The position numbers and the translations under genes were made by a program. The notes under the pieces were generated by a model, which ran no database searches, was not told where the DNA came from, and worked only from the letters and a program-made list of their open reading frames with translations. From Treponema vincentii (lineage in GTDB: Bacteria > Spirochaetota > Spirochaetia > Treponematales > Treponemataceae): a stretch of DNA of 64,000 nucleotides. Where the stretch lies: contig NZ_CP050497.1 in NCBI RefSeq assembly GCF_018336815.1, positions 1,240,001 through 1,304,000 of the forward strand, written 5' to 3'. This document shows, piece after piece, positions 46,478 through 54,412 of the stretch (positions are counted from its first letter, which is position 1; every line of letters begins with the position of its first letter).

Positions 46478-46798
46478 TTATCTTTTCTTCTTCATTTTCG
46501 GCACCGGTAATTCATCATACATTGCATTAAACAAGCCCGTTATAAATGCTTTGTCATCGACTTCGTCTACTAAAAGCATTTCTTTTGCGCCTTGATACGG
46601 CAATTCGTAGGAAGCGTTCGGCATGTACGCAATTGCCGACGGAACCGCTTTTACCAGTAAGCGGTCATCGTAGATACCGCCCACAATTTTATCTCGATAG
46701 TAAATGATAAATTCTCCCATCATTGCGCGATAGCGTATGTCTTGCAATTCCGATAACTGTTCCAAAATAAAATTTAAATATGTTTTACTCGATGCCAT
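46478..46798 (-). CDS. TfoX/Sxy N-terminal-domain protein
   Basis: The 106-residue protein has the TfoX_N pattern: an N-terminal helix (FILEQLSELQDIRYRAMMGE), then IIYYRDKIVGGIYDDRLLVK and a C-terminal Lys-rich end. Standalone TfoX_N proteins are common and mostly uncharacterised. A role in competence is not implied, since the C-terminal half of TfoX is absent. Confidence 0.85.
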   Translation of the reverse strand: MASSKTYLNFILEQLSELQDIRYRAMMGEFIIYYRDKIVGGIYDDRLLVKAVPSAIAYMPNASYELPYQGAKEMLLVDEVDDKAFITGLFNAMYDELPVPKMKKKR

Positions 46799-46810
46799 AA
46801 TTATCCATTA

Positions 46811-46930
46811 AACCTGTTCGGAAACTTCCGTTTCTGAACAGGTTACCTTGAACTGCGATGTTCTAAATCGTGCTATTTGTGCGATTTAGAACTCGTCGAC
46901 CTATTCGAAAACGCAGTTATCGAATAGGTC
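46811..46930 (+). repeat. Three-hairpin element, variant family with the same B core
   Basis: Stem 1: AACCTGTTC pairs with GAACAGGTT with apex GGAAACTTCC (46811-46844). Stem 2: GCGATGTTCTAAATCG pairs with CGATTTAGAACTCGTC (46855-46898). Stem 3: GACCTATTCG pairs with CGAATAGGTC (46898-46930). The outer stems are unlike A and C elsewhere. The central stem keeps the GCGATGTT...AACTCG ends. Confidence 0.8.
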
Positions 46931-46943
46931 TATTCTATTCGCT

Positions 46944-47372
46944 CTAAAATTTCAATAGGCCATCTTCGTCAAATTGAAAATTGGGTCCCCAAGATACTTC
47001 CCAATAGTATCCATCTAAATCGGAAAAATATGCATGATATCCGCCCCAAAATACTTTTTGCGGCTCTTTAACAATAGTTCCTCCGGCTTTTCTTACCAAC
47101 TCAATAACGCTATCTACATCTTCTTTGTTTTTCACATTGTATGTCAATGTAATTCCTGAAAAGCCGGTTCCTGTCGGCGGATTATTTTCATCAATATCTT
47201 TTGCCAATGAATCCAAAGGGAAAAGTTCAAATTTTGTTCCCGGTGTATTAAAAAAGCATACCGGTGGATTATCTTCTTTACAGTCTGTCTTATATCCCAA
47301 CCCGTCTCTGTAAAATTTTAATGCTTTTTCCATATTTCGCACGCCTAAACAAATACATGTTATTTTATTCAT
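46944..47372 (-). CDS. VOC (glyoxalase/bleomycin-resistance) family protein
   Basis: The 142-residue protein has two beta-alpha-beta-beta-beta modules. It starts ITCICLGVRNMEKALKFYRDGLGY and ends WGGYHAYFSDLDGYYWEVSWGP, with a possible metal ligand at His in GGYHAYF and Glu in YWEV. Substrate is unknown. It lies in the AT-rich accessory segment. Confidence 0.88.
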   Translation of the reverse strand: MNKITCICLGVRNMEKALKFYRDGLGYKTDCKEDNPPVCFFNTPGTKFELFPLDSLAKDIDENNPPTGTGFSGITLTYNVKNKEDVDSVIELVRKAGGTIVKEPQKVFWGGYHAYFSDLDGYYWEVSWGPNFQFDEDGLLKF

Positions 47373-47478
47373 TTTTCACTCCATACATTTCAGATTGCTG
47401 ACTCTTTTAGTCTACTGTTTTAACTATTATTTGTCTATACTGTTCATTTCGCGCTGTTTGCAAAAGCGGTTTTTTTAC

Positions 47479-47534
47479 TTGACATTACTTGATAATAACG
47501 TTATATTAAAAAACCGACAATATTGTCGGTTTTT
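47479..47534 (+). promoter_or_regulatory. tetR-mate promoter with a 26-bp perfect palindromic operator
   Basis: TTGACA (47479-47484), a 17-nt spacer, then TATATT (47502-47507). Immediately downstream, AAAAACCGACAAT and ATTGTCGGTTTTT (47509-47534) form a perfect palindrome covering the expected transcription start. This is the place for autorepression by the TetR-type protein encoded next. Confidence 0.8.
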
Positions 47535-47551
47535 GCAAGGAGGACTTTATT

Positions 47552-48145
47552 TTGAAAGAAGAAAAACAAAAAGTTGGACAGATGAGAAAAAGAGAAATTC
47601 GAGAAGCCGCAAAAAAATGCTTTTTAGATAAAGGCTTTCAGAATACAACAATGGAAGATGTCATTACGGAAATAGGTATGAGTAGAGGCGGCGTGTATCA
47701 TCATTATGCAAGTACAACTGAAATGCTAAAAGACTTAATGCTTGATGGAAATGAATACAGAAATAGCTTGATAACTGAATATTTAGCGCATAATCGGAGC
47801 AAAGATAAATATCAGCAAATGGGTGATATTTTAACAAGTAAGGCATTAGCGAAAACCGATTTAATGAAGCTGTACGCACTTCTTTTGCAAGCAAAAAACT
47901 ATAATCGGGATTTGGAAGATTTATATCAAGAACTAAAATTGCATACAACTAAAGAGCTTGATCTCATTGCAAAGAAACTGGGAATTACGGCACATATTTT
48001 TAAGGCTGGCTTTTTAGTTCATTACATTAATAGTTTAATAGTGAGTTCGGAAGTGCTTAATGCACGGAATTCTTTTGACGCTCATAAGAAGTATATAAAA
48101 GAAACAATGATACAATACATTATTGATCTTGAAAAAAATAACTAA
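47552..48145 (+). CDS. TetR/AcrR family transcriptional regulator
   Basis: The 197-residue protein has an N-terminal helix-turn-helix (REIREAAKKCFLDKGFQNTT...ISRGGVYHHY type; here MSRGGVYHHYAS) and a helical ligand-binding C-terminus. The TTG start at 47552 is supported by AAGGAGG 8 nt upstream; a later ATG (47582) lacks one. It probably binds the palindrome at 47509 and controls the MATE exporter downstream. Confidence 0.9.
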   Translation: MKEEKQKVGQMRKREIREAAKKCFLDKGFQNTTMEDVITEIGMSRGGVYHHYASTTEMLKDLMLDGNEYRNSLITEYLAHNRSKDKYQQMGDILTSKALAKTDLMKLYALLLQAKNYNRDLEDLYQELKLHTTKELDLIAKKLGITAHIFKAGFLVHYINSLIVSSEVLNARNSFDAHKKYIKETMIQYIIDLEKNN

Positions 48146-48197
48146 ACCAATAGGGATATTTGAAAATGGGAAATAATATTTTAAGAGGTAAATTGCA

Positions 48198-49544
48198 ATG
48201 AAACAAGATATGAAAACACAACTATTAACCAAAAGTCCTAAAGAATTGTTATTCAAGTTAGCCATCCCGGGAATAATCGGAATGCTGGTTATCGGCCTGT
48301 ACCCGTTTATGGATGGGATATTTGCAGGGCGGCTGATTGGGGACTATGCGATGTCGGCAATCAGTGTATCCATGTCCTTGACAATTATAAATGGCGGAAT
48401 ATCGGCTTTGATAGGCGTAGGCAGTGCATCGATATTATCACGAGCTATCGGTAAGGGTGATAAAGAAACAATAGATAAAATATTCGGCAATTTTTGTTAT
48501 TGGGTTATTTTATTTTCTGCAATTATCACAATAGTAGGTTTGATATTCGCACCTCATTTTTTAGACATGGTTGGCGCTAAAGGGAATATTAAAGAGCTGG
48601 GGGTGAGATATTTGCGGGTTGTATTCTTCGGTTCCATATTTGTTAATTTCGCTCAAGCAGGTAATATGACAATGCGCGGCGAAGGGGCATTAAAACAATC
48701 AATGATGATTATGGGAACGGGAGCCATACTCAACATTATGTTAGACCCTATTCTTATGAAGCTCATGGGAGAATATGCTATTGAAGGAGCTGCTATCGCA
48801 ACCGTATTATCTCAAATCGTACAAGCTTTATTAACATTTCATTATTTTTCAAAGAAGAGTTCATTTGTGAAAATCCATAAAGTCAAAAAGTACAAAGCAA
48901 TTTACCGTGAAATGTTTAGTATCGGCAGTTCGGCAATGATGATGCAAATTTTATTTGCGGTGCAGCAAACATTTTTATTTAAGCAAGCCTTTGTATATGG
49001 CGGAGATAACTGGGGAATTTTGATGTCTGCAACAATGAGATTATATATGTTTTCATTTATTCCGTTGTGGGGAATGAGTCAAGGATTGCAGCCTGTTATA
49101 GGAGCAAATTTCGGTGCAAAACAATACGGGCGAGTAAAAGATACGATGAAGATTTTTATGTGTGGAGCAACTATTCTTGCGGCTGCTTCGTGGATACCGT
49201 CAATGTTTTGCTCCGATACATTACTGTCGTTATTCAGTGTAAGACATGAGATTATTGAAGCCGGCGTTAAAAACTTTAAGATGTTTTATTCCACATTTAT
49301 TTTATACGGAATTATGATTATGACACTGACTTTTTTCCAATCCATTGGAGACGGTAAAAAAGCAGGGATTATTGTACTGTTGCGACAATTGGTATTATTT
49401 GTTCCGGCGATACTTCTGTTGCCGAAATTATTCGGAGTGTCAGCTGTTTGGTGGGCGGAACCTATCGTAGATTTTACAATGATTATAGCCGGATTGTTTC
49501 TAATGCTTAACGTAATAAGAAAAATGGAAAAGGAAGCCGTTTAA
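48198..49544 (+). CDS. MATE family efflux transporter
   Basis: The 448-residue membrane protein has about 12 helices in two pseudo-repeats. It has typical MATE features: LAIPGIIGMLVIGLYPFMDG near the start, IGVGSASILSRAIG and a mid-protein GMSQGLQPVIGANFGA. MATE proteins export cationic drugs in exchange for Na+ or H+. It lies 52 nt after the regulator gene, in the same orientation. Low G+C suggests acquisition by transfer. Confidence 0.93.
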   Translation: MKQDMKTQLLTKSPKELLFKLAIPGIIGMLVIGLYPFMDGIFAGRLIGDYAMSAISVSMSLTIINGGISALIGVGSASILSRAIGKGDKETIDKIFGNFCYWVILFSAIITIVGLIFAPHFLDMVGAKGNIKELGVRYLRVVFFGSIFVNFAQAGNMTMRGEGALKQSMMIMGTGAILNIMLDPILMKLMGEYAIEGAAIATVLSQIVQALLTFHYFSKKSSFVKIHKVKKYKAIYREMFSIGSSAMMMQILFAVQQTFLFKQAFVYGGDNWGILMSATMRLYMFSFIPLWGMSQGLQPVIGANFGAKQYGRVKDTMKIFMCGATILAAASWIPSMFCSDTLLSLFSVRHEIIEAGVKNFKMFYSTFILYGIMIMTLTFFQSIGDGKKAGIIVLLRQLVLFVPAILLLPKLFGVSAVWWAEPIVDFTMIIAGLFLMLNVIRKMEKEAV

Positions 49545-49630
49545 AGGATTCCTTCATCTTAAAACAATGAACTTTTTATGGGAGATGATGCTCAATGACA
49601 GGGTTGAAAAGAATGAACCATTAGATATGT

Positions 49631-49771
49631 GGGCATCTCTAAAAACTCGGTTAGATTTTTAGAGATGCCCGACGAGTCTTTTTGATAAGTCTTTACATTT
49701 TTATGACTTATCAAAAAACATCGCAAAAGAAATCTAAGGAAAACCTCTAAAAACTGAAGTTTTTAGAGGTT
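49631..49771 (+). repeat. CTCTAAAAA three-stem element, copy 2
   Basis: Stem 1: GGGCATCTCTAAAAA/TTTTTAGAGATGCCC (49631-49670). Then GACGAG; stem 2, TTTTTTGATAAGTC/GACTTATCAAAAAA; ACATCGC; and stem 3, AACCTCTAAAAACT/AGTTTTTAGAGGTT (49742-49771). Stem 2 differs from copy 1 (GATAAGTC for ATTTAAGTC) but still pairs fully. It lies between convergent genes. Confidence 0.88.
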
Positions 49772-50152
49772 CCCATGTATTTTTCTCCCAAGCCGTTTCT
49801 CCAATCTCCACTGCGGTGGGGAACCGTCATCTCCCCAATACTCATCCATTGCAATGATTTTATCATCTTTTAATTTTATAAACGATACCACATGAAAAGA
49901 ACTTGTTCTATCAACACTGTATATGTTGACAGCGGTGATGATTAAATCACCGGTTTGTTCTATCCTTTCGATTGTTCCATCCCATGTTCCCGGATACTCG
50001 CAATTTGCTTGTATGTATTCTTCAACCGTGAAATGCTCATTAGTACAATGCCAGTTGATATATGCCGAATCGGAAAAGTAAGTGCGTAATTGTTCGGCAT
50101 CTTGTTTTAATACTGCATTCAAAAAATCTTGTATGTTCGTAGCCGACCTCAA
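49763..50152 (-). CDS. NTF2/SnoaL-like protein with an altered start codon
   Basis: The about 127-residue protein (NIQDFLNAVLKQDAEQL...GDDGSPPQWRLEKRLG) matches small NTF2-like fold proteins; function is unknown. The expected start, ATG AAC ATA CAA as in the remnant at 54531, reads ACG AAC ATA CAA here. GAGG is correctly spaced before the ACG. A TTG six codons from the shared frame (50152) is the only standard start. The gene may be silent or poorly translated. Parts of a second copy lie at 52569 and 54413. Confidence 0.7.
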   Translation of the reverse strand: MRSATNIQDFLNAVLKQDAEQLRTYFSDSAYINWHCTNEHFTVEEYIQANCEYPGTWDGTIERIEQTGDLIITAVNIYSVDRTSSFHVVSFIKLKDDKIIAMDEYWGDDGSPPQWRLEKRLGRKIHGNL

Positions 50153-50154
50153 AG

Positions 50155-50396
50155 TTAGATATTCAATTCCATTTCAATACATTCCCATGCGCCATTCGGC
50201 ATCATATAGGTTATAACTTTTTCTGTTGGTTGAAAACCGGTGGCTTCATAACAATGCCGTGCACGCTCATTATTCGTAAAGACTCCCGCAGAAACCGCCC
50301 TATTCTGTCGGCAGACCATTGATAAAGTTGCTTTGTATCCTTAATCCAGCTGCAAATGATTTTGGAATCTTGCGCTTCATATTTTCTTAATACCAT
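50155..50396 (-). pseudogene. GNAT acetyltransferase, internally deleted
   Basis: The N-terminal part MVLRKYEAQDSKIICSWI...QWSADRIG is followed in another frame by AVSAGVFTNNERARHCYEAT and PNGAWECIEMELNI, the conserved C-terminus of GNAT acetyltransferases. About 80 codons holding the acetyl-CoA-binding loop are missing. The gene cannot make an active enzyme. Confidence 0.72.
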
Positions 50397-50442
50397 GATC
50401 GCCTCAATAATATTTTTTTATAAACGACACAACGGATTCTTC

Positions 50443-51213
50443 TTACTTCACCGCATGTGTTGCAATGAATGAAGGGATATGCAATTCATGCAAGCGTCCT
50501 TCTCCGTTCGTGTCTTCGTATATATCGGTGAGTGTGAAACCTGCGCGCAGCTGTCCGCCGATTTGTTCGCTTACTGTATGAGAAAATTGCCAACCGCTGT
50601 TCGCTTCTTCAAGCTGTTTGCGGTGCGCTTCGTAAACGAGCGGATTAAATGGAAGTGCGTTGATAATTTTCTCTTCTTTTTGATCGACAATATAATTGAT
50701 ACCGGTATCAAGTCCGCACAGTAACACGCCGCCTTTTTTGAGTATGCGGAAACATTCGGCAAACACCGGTTCAACTTTTTCGATATAGCAGTTGCTTACC
50801 GGATGGAAAATAATATCGAAGGATGCATCGGCAAAGGGCAGCGGTTTTGACATATCTGCACGTATAATGTTAATTCGATAACCTTCACGCTCGGCAACAA
50901 TTCGCTCAGATTCAAGCTGTTTTTCAGAGTAGTCAAGTATCGTGCATTCCGCTCCGGCTGCGGTAAAAATCGGCATTTGCTGCCCGCCTCCCGACGCAAG
51001 TCCTAACAGCTTTTTTCCTTTTAAATCACCGAACCATTCACGCGGTACCGCTTTTGTCGGCGTCAATACTACAGACCATTGTCCGTTTTGTGCATTAATA
51101 TACGTTTCGTGATCAACGGGCTTACCCCATTCCCAGCCTTCTGTAATCCAACGGTCGATCACCGCCGCATTTGCGTCCTGATAATTTTGATGTGTATTCA
51201 TAAAATGCTCCAT
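50443..51213 (-). CDS. Class I SAM-dependent methyltransferase
   Basis: The 256-residue protein has Rossmann motif I LLGLASGGGQQMP, an acidic motif II (CTILDYSEKQLE), and the motif around FADASFDIIFHPVSNCYIE, then LKKGGVLL. Methylated substrate is unknown. An alternative start at 51201 (MNTHQN) has GGAG 8 nt upstream. The gene lies 6 nt after the CPBP protease gene and is probably co-transcribed. Confidence 0.9.
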   Translation of the reverse strand: MEHFMNTHQNYQDANAAVIDRWITEGWEWGKPVDHETYINAQNGQWSVVLTPTKAVPREWFGDLKGKKLLGLASGGGQQMPIFTAAGAECTILDYSEKQLESERIVAEREGYRINIIRADMSKPLPFADASFDIIFHPVSNCYIEKVEPVFAECFRILKKGGVLLCGLDTGINYIVDQKEEKIINALPFNPLVYEAHRKQLEEANSGWQFSHTVSEQIGGQLRAGFTLTDIYEDTNGEGRLHELHIPSFIATHAVK

Positions 51214-51219
51214 ATTAAT

Positions 51220-52071
51220 CTATTCCTCAATTTTATGCTTGCTCAATACAGCGAATAAAATAACAATGCAATATCCAATGATTGCAGGTAATCCGCTTTC
51301 TATGCCAAATGTACCGCCTGTTATCCATATATTTTCGCTGCGAATGACGTAGGATACTAAGGGAGTAGTATCCGGTTTTACTGAAATACCGAGAATACCG
51401 AGAATGAAAAAATTCCATACTCCATGTATTACTATTGAGTTGTTTACCGTATCTTTTGCATATGTAACGGATGAGAACATTATACCGACTGTTATACCGG
51501 CAAGTAACAATTGCAGGATATCGATTATGCTCATGCTGCCTGATATATGAAGAAGGGCAAATAATGCAGACGGTACAAATGCGGCAACTTTTCTATTCCA
51601 TCGTATTTCTACCAACTTCATTATATATCCGCGGAAAAGTATTTCTTCACAAACTCCTGCGGACAATCCGATACTGACAGCAAAGCATATCTTTTCATAT
51701 ATCTTTATGTTATTTACCGATAATGTACCGTTTAGAAAAAAATAATAAAATCCTATAACACAGCATGGTAAAATAATTGAAATAAGAATAAATAATTTTG
51801 ACGGTTTTACATTATCTATCCGGAAAAAATCCAATCGTTTTTTTAACCCTTTCCGGATATAGAGCGATATCAACAAGAGAAAAAATAGAATATTAAAACA
51901 ACAGTTTATGATGATAATAATACTATGAACAGTAATAATATTCGAGAAAACATTTGATAATATTGCTGCAACGATATTTGCAATAATAAACAGAATAATA
52001 CCGATAACACAATGCGCTATGGTCTTTAGACCAAAACGATCATCTTCAATAGCAATAAATGAATTCCACAT
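51220..52071 (-). CDS. CPBP family intramembrane protease
   Basis: The 283-residue membrane protein has about eight helices. It has the CPBP (CAAX protease/bacteriocin-processing) motifs: CEEILFRGY (EEXXXR), FALLHISG (FXXXH) and HGVWNF. These are glutamate-type intramembrane endopeptidases; in bacteria many relate to bacteriocin immunity or peptide export. A second member lies at 55494. No bacteriocin gene is visible beside it. Confidence 0.88.
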   Translation of the reverse strand: MWNSFIAIEDDRFGLKTIAHCVIGIILFIIANIVAAILSNVFSNIITVHSIIIIINCCFNILFFLLLISLYIRKGLKKRLDFFRIDNVKPSKLFILISIILPCCVIGFYYFFLNGTLSVNNIKIYEKICFAVSIGLSAGVCEEILFRGYIMKLVEIRWNRKVAAFVPSALFALLHISGSMSIIDILQLLLAGITVGIMFSSVTYAKDTVNNSIVIHGVWNFFILGILGISVKPDTTPLVSYVIRSENIWITGGTFGIESGLPAIIGYCIVILFAVLSKHKIEE

Positions 52072-52083
52072 AAAACATTCCTT

Positions 52084-52190
52084 TGAAATACAGCAGTTGA
52101 GAGAATATCAATTCTCGAAAAATGATGCATTGATGCACGAAAAGTGCACATACAATCTGTGATGTTTGCCGCAAGGTAAACTCATCGGTT
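52084..52190. repeat. Decayed hairpin element
   Basis: Remnants include TACAGCAGTTGAGAG, a stem TGCATTGATGCA, and GTGATGTTTGCC...GGTAAACTCATCGG, which is a degraded B hairpin (GCGATGTTT...AAACTCG). Pairing is incomplete. No gene was found in 52072-52203. Confidence 0.45.
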
Positions 52191-52203
52191 AACTTCGGCA
52201 TCC

Positions 52204-52293
52204 TTAGACGGAAACACCTATATAACTTGCCAAATAGGGTTTCATACAGGAATCGCCGGAAAGAAGATAAATCAGGGCATTTGTATCAGCCAT
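52204..52293 (-). pseudogene. VapC-like PIN-domain toxin, truncated
   Basis: Only 29 codons remain: MADTNALIYLLSGDSCMKP..., the PIN-domain N-terminus with the catalytic Asp in ADTN. It ends at a TAA where the fold should continue. It starts 4 nt after the stop of the antitoxin-like gene, the usual VapBC layout. The toxin is therefore inactive. Confidence 0.65.
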
Positions 52294-52297
52294 GTAG

Positions 52298-52516
52298 TCA
52301 ATTCCACTCATCTCGCATTTCCTTTTGCATTGTAAGAGCATCAGGCTGTATTTTTATACTGCCAAAATATTTTGATAAATCTTGTTGCGAATGTTTTTCC
52401 ACATTTTGTTTGTATCGATATAAAATATACTGGACATAATTTTCTATATCTGCAAGATATTCCCGCGGCACTGTTTTTATTTGCTCAAAAAAAGTTTCGT
52501 ACATAATGACCTCCAT
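52298..52516 (-). CDS. VapB-like antitoxin (DUF2281 type)
   Basis: The 72-residue protein (MYETFFEQIKTVPREYLADIENYV from the second Met) is helical. Its C-terminal part, ALTMQKEMRDEW, resembles DUF2281 antitoxins paired with PIN toxins. The ribosome site GGAGG overlaps the first codons, so the start may be the fifth codon (52504). The partner toxin is truncated. Confidence 0.7.
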   Translation of the reverse strand: MEVIMYETFFEQIKTVPREYLADIENYVQYILYRYKQNVEKHSQQDLSKYFGSIKIQPDALTMQKEMRDEWN

Positions 52517-52568
52517 TACTAAAATGATTTATCTTAATTATACTTAAAAACATTCTTTTCGCTATCTT

Positions 52569-52649
52569 TCAGTCCGAATATTCAATTTGCTTACAATTTT
52601 TTCTTCTCTTTCGTTTCTCAAATCTCCACTGAGGCGGAACTCCGTCATT
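52569..52649 (-). pseudogene. C-terminal remnant of an NTF2-like gene
   Basis: In the minus-strand frame ending at 52569, NDGVPPQWRFEKRKRRKNC matches the end of the intact gene at 49763 (DDGSPPQWRLEKRLG), including DNA identity around CAATCTCCACTG. It overlaps the stop of the phosphatase gene by 5 nt. It and the N-terminal remnant at 54413 are in the correct order and orientation to be two ends of one interrupted copy. Confidence 0.6.
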
Positions 52650-53196
52650 GCTTCTCATAAACAAAACATTTTACTATGTCTAAATTTTTTATGTGCATCG
52701 GTTTTTGAACGGGATAACGCTGTGCAAGTATGCTCAGCATTGTCCGCATTTGAAATCCGTGACCTACAATCACCGCATTTTTGTTTTCCATTAAAGACAT
52801 CAATGCTTCGACTTCATGCTTGACCATCCGCTTTGTTCTTTCCTGCCGCGGATTGTTGCAAAACCACTGCATCCGTCCCCAGAATAGCCATCGCCATAGC
52901 GAAAGCGGCTTATCAGAATCTCGATACGGATAAATCGGTATTTCCGAAAACTCCGGTAACCGCATCGGTGTTTTATCAGGAAAGAGCAGTGCCGCCGTGT
53001 CAATACTTCTTTTTAACGTACTCGTATAAAGTTCAAAATGCTCCGGTAATTCATCTCTGATAGACCGAAGCTGTGAAGCGTTGATCCGTTCTATCGGTGC
53101 TTCATCATACTCAGCCTGCGCCTGAGCAAAGCCCTCAGCCGTATATTTCTTTTCCCAATTAAAAAGCACGTGTGCATGCCGTATCAAAATAAGCAT
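52645..53196 (-). CDS. Histidine phosphatase family protein
   Basis: The 183-residue protein has the catalytic LIRHAHV (RHG-type) motif at residues 3-9 and the second histidine in AVIVGHGFQMRTM. It has an alpha/beta fold like phosphoglycerate mutase-type phosphatases. Substrate is unknown. It lies inside the block bounded by NTF2-gene remnants. Confidence 0.85.
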   Translation of the reverse strand: MLILIRHAHVLFNWEKKYTAEGFAQAQAEYDEAPIERINASQLRSIRDELPEHFELYTSTLKRSIDTAALLFPDKTPMRLPEFSEIPIYPYRDSDKPLSLWRWLFWGRMQWFCNNPRQERTKRMVKHEVEALMSLMENKNAVIVGHGFQMRTMLSILAQRYPVQKPMHIKNLDIVKCFVYEKQ

Positions 53197-53370
53197 TATG
53201 GTGCATACCTCATGTGTTCCCGCTACAGTGTGCTTTGTGTGTGTTGAGGATCAATCTTTGTGCAACACTACCGGAGATAGCCAGTGTAACAGAATATGCT
53301 CTGTTAGAATCTATTAGAACGAGATAATGATGGTATGAAAAAGAGAGTAAAGAGTCAATAATGGATGATA

Positions 53371-53480
53371 GGACATCTCTAAAAACGATTCCGGTTTGGC
53401 AAACGGACAACTTAATGCATTTCCCTACAGAATCAGACTACAGAATAAGACGAGATAGACTTGCGGGTTTTAGAGGTTCC
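53371..53480. repeat. Decayed CTCTAAAAA element
   Basis: GGACATCTCTAAAAAC (53371-53386) and GGGTTTTAGAGGTTCCCG (about 53463-53480) keep the ends of stems 1 and 3, with GACGAGATAG inside. The central stem is lost. The stretch 53197-53370 holds nothing else I can support. Confidence 0.5.
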
Positions 53481-53525
53481 CGAATGGTTGACAAACCCCT
53501 ATTTTATAGGGTATATTGCAAAGGG

Positions 53526-53666
53526 AACCTCTAAAAACTTCAGTTTTTTAGAGGTTTTCCTTAGATTATTTTGCGATGTTTTTTGATAAGTCGTAATAAT
53601 GTAAAGACTTATCAAAAATACTCGTCGGGCATCTCTAAAAATCTAACCAAGTTTTTAGAGATGCCC
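53526..53666 (-). repeat. CTCTAAAAA three-stem element, copy 3 (inverted)
   Basis: On the plus strand the order is stem 3 (53526-53556), GCGATGT, stem 2 TTTTTTGATAAGTC...GACTTATCAAAAA (53579-53618), CTCGTC, and stem 1 GGGCATCTCTAAAAA.../...TTTTTAGAGATGCCC (53627-53666). It ends 11 nt before the HigB-like start codon, where no ribosome site is evident. Confidence 0.87.
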
Positions 53667-53677
53667 TAAAGTGTAAG

Positions 53678-54037
53678 ATGAGAAGAGAATTTATAGAAAC
53701 GCCATCGTTCACAAAAAGATGGTTTGCACTTGGATTTAATGATGATGATTTGGCTGAATTGCAACAATTCCTTATCAAAAATCCGGAGGCAGGCGATATA
53801 ATGATTAGAACAGGCGGTTTGAAAAAAATCCGATATGCTTTTCAGGGTAGAGGCAAAAGCGGAAGTGCCAGAGTTTGCTATGTTGATTTTGCAACTTTTG
53901 CAAAAACATACCTGATTCAAGTGTTTTCAAAAGAAGAAAAACCGAATCTAACCGATACGGAAAAGAATGCAGTAAAAAAAGTTATCGGTGTTTTAAAAAC
54001 AGAAGCTGCAAGGAACTGGAGGAAAGAACATGAGTGA
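53678..54037 (+). CDS. HigB/RelE-type toxin
   Basis: The 119-residue basic protein (MRREFIETPSFTKRWFALGF...) has the pattern of RelE-superfamily mRNA-cleaving toxins of the higB-like (PF06296) group: GGLKKIRYAFQGRGKSGSARVCYVD-type core and FSKEEKPNLTDTEK. It precedes and overlaps an XRE-type antitoxin gene by 8 nt, the inverted toxin-first order of HigBA. It appears intact. Confidence 0.88.
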   Translation: MRREFIETPSFTKRWFALGFNDDDLAELQQFLIKNPEAGDIMIRTGGLKKIRYAFQGRGKSGSARVCYVDFATFAKTYLIQVFSKEEKPNLTDTEKNAVKKVIGVLKTEAARNWRKEHE

Positions 54038-54350
54038 TTTTTTTGATAGTCTAATGACCGGCTTAAATGAAGCGGTTGCTATTGAACGAGGTGAGTTAAA
54101 AGGCCGTAAAACCGTGTATGAAATTCAACCTATAAAAAAATATAATAACATTGAAATAAAACACATAAGAAATTCCGTTGGGATGACACAGGTTTTGTTT
54201 GCAAATTACATGGGTGTTTCAACCAAGACGGTAGAAGCATGGGAAAAAGGAACAAATCGTCCAACCGGTACCGCATGCCGTTTAATCAGTATGCTGGAAA
54301 ATAAAACATTTGAAACACTGCCTTTTGTAAAAAGGATAGCAAGTGCGTAA
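54030..54350 (+). CDS. HigA-type XRE-family antitoxin
   Basis: The 106-residue protein has a C-terminal helix-turn-helix (IRNSVGMTQVLFANYMGVST, KTVEAWEKGTNRPTG). It overlaps the toxin gene, so translation is coupled. HigA-type antitoxins neutralise the toxin and repress the operon. The HTH is intact. Confidence 0.9.
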   Translation: MSDFFDSLMTGLNEAVAIERGELKGRKTVYEIQPIKKYNNIEIKHIRNSVGMTQVLFANYMGVSTKTVEAWEKGTNRPTGTACRLISMLENKTFETLPFVKRIASA

Positions 54351-54366
54351 TCAACACTTCGGTGCA

Positions 54367-54408
54367 TCTTGCGATAGTTTGTACAATACGCAGTAACCTA
54401 TCGCAAAA
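54367..54408 (+). terminator. Hairpin after the higBA pair
   Basis: TTGCGATAG (from 54369) pairs with CTATCGCAA (to 54406) across a long loop. The adjacent run is A on the plus strand, so it is a T run for minus-strand transcription. Direction of function is uncertain. Confidence 0.45.
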
Positions 54409-54412
54409 AAGC

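Noticed and set aside
46314..46595. 93-codon plus-strand frame with a good ribosome site
   Set aside because: After about 17 codons it enters a short direct repeat and then runs antisense to the TfoX-like gene. It is more likely a stranded gene start.
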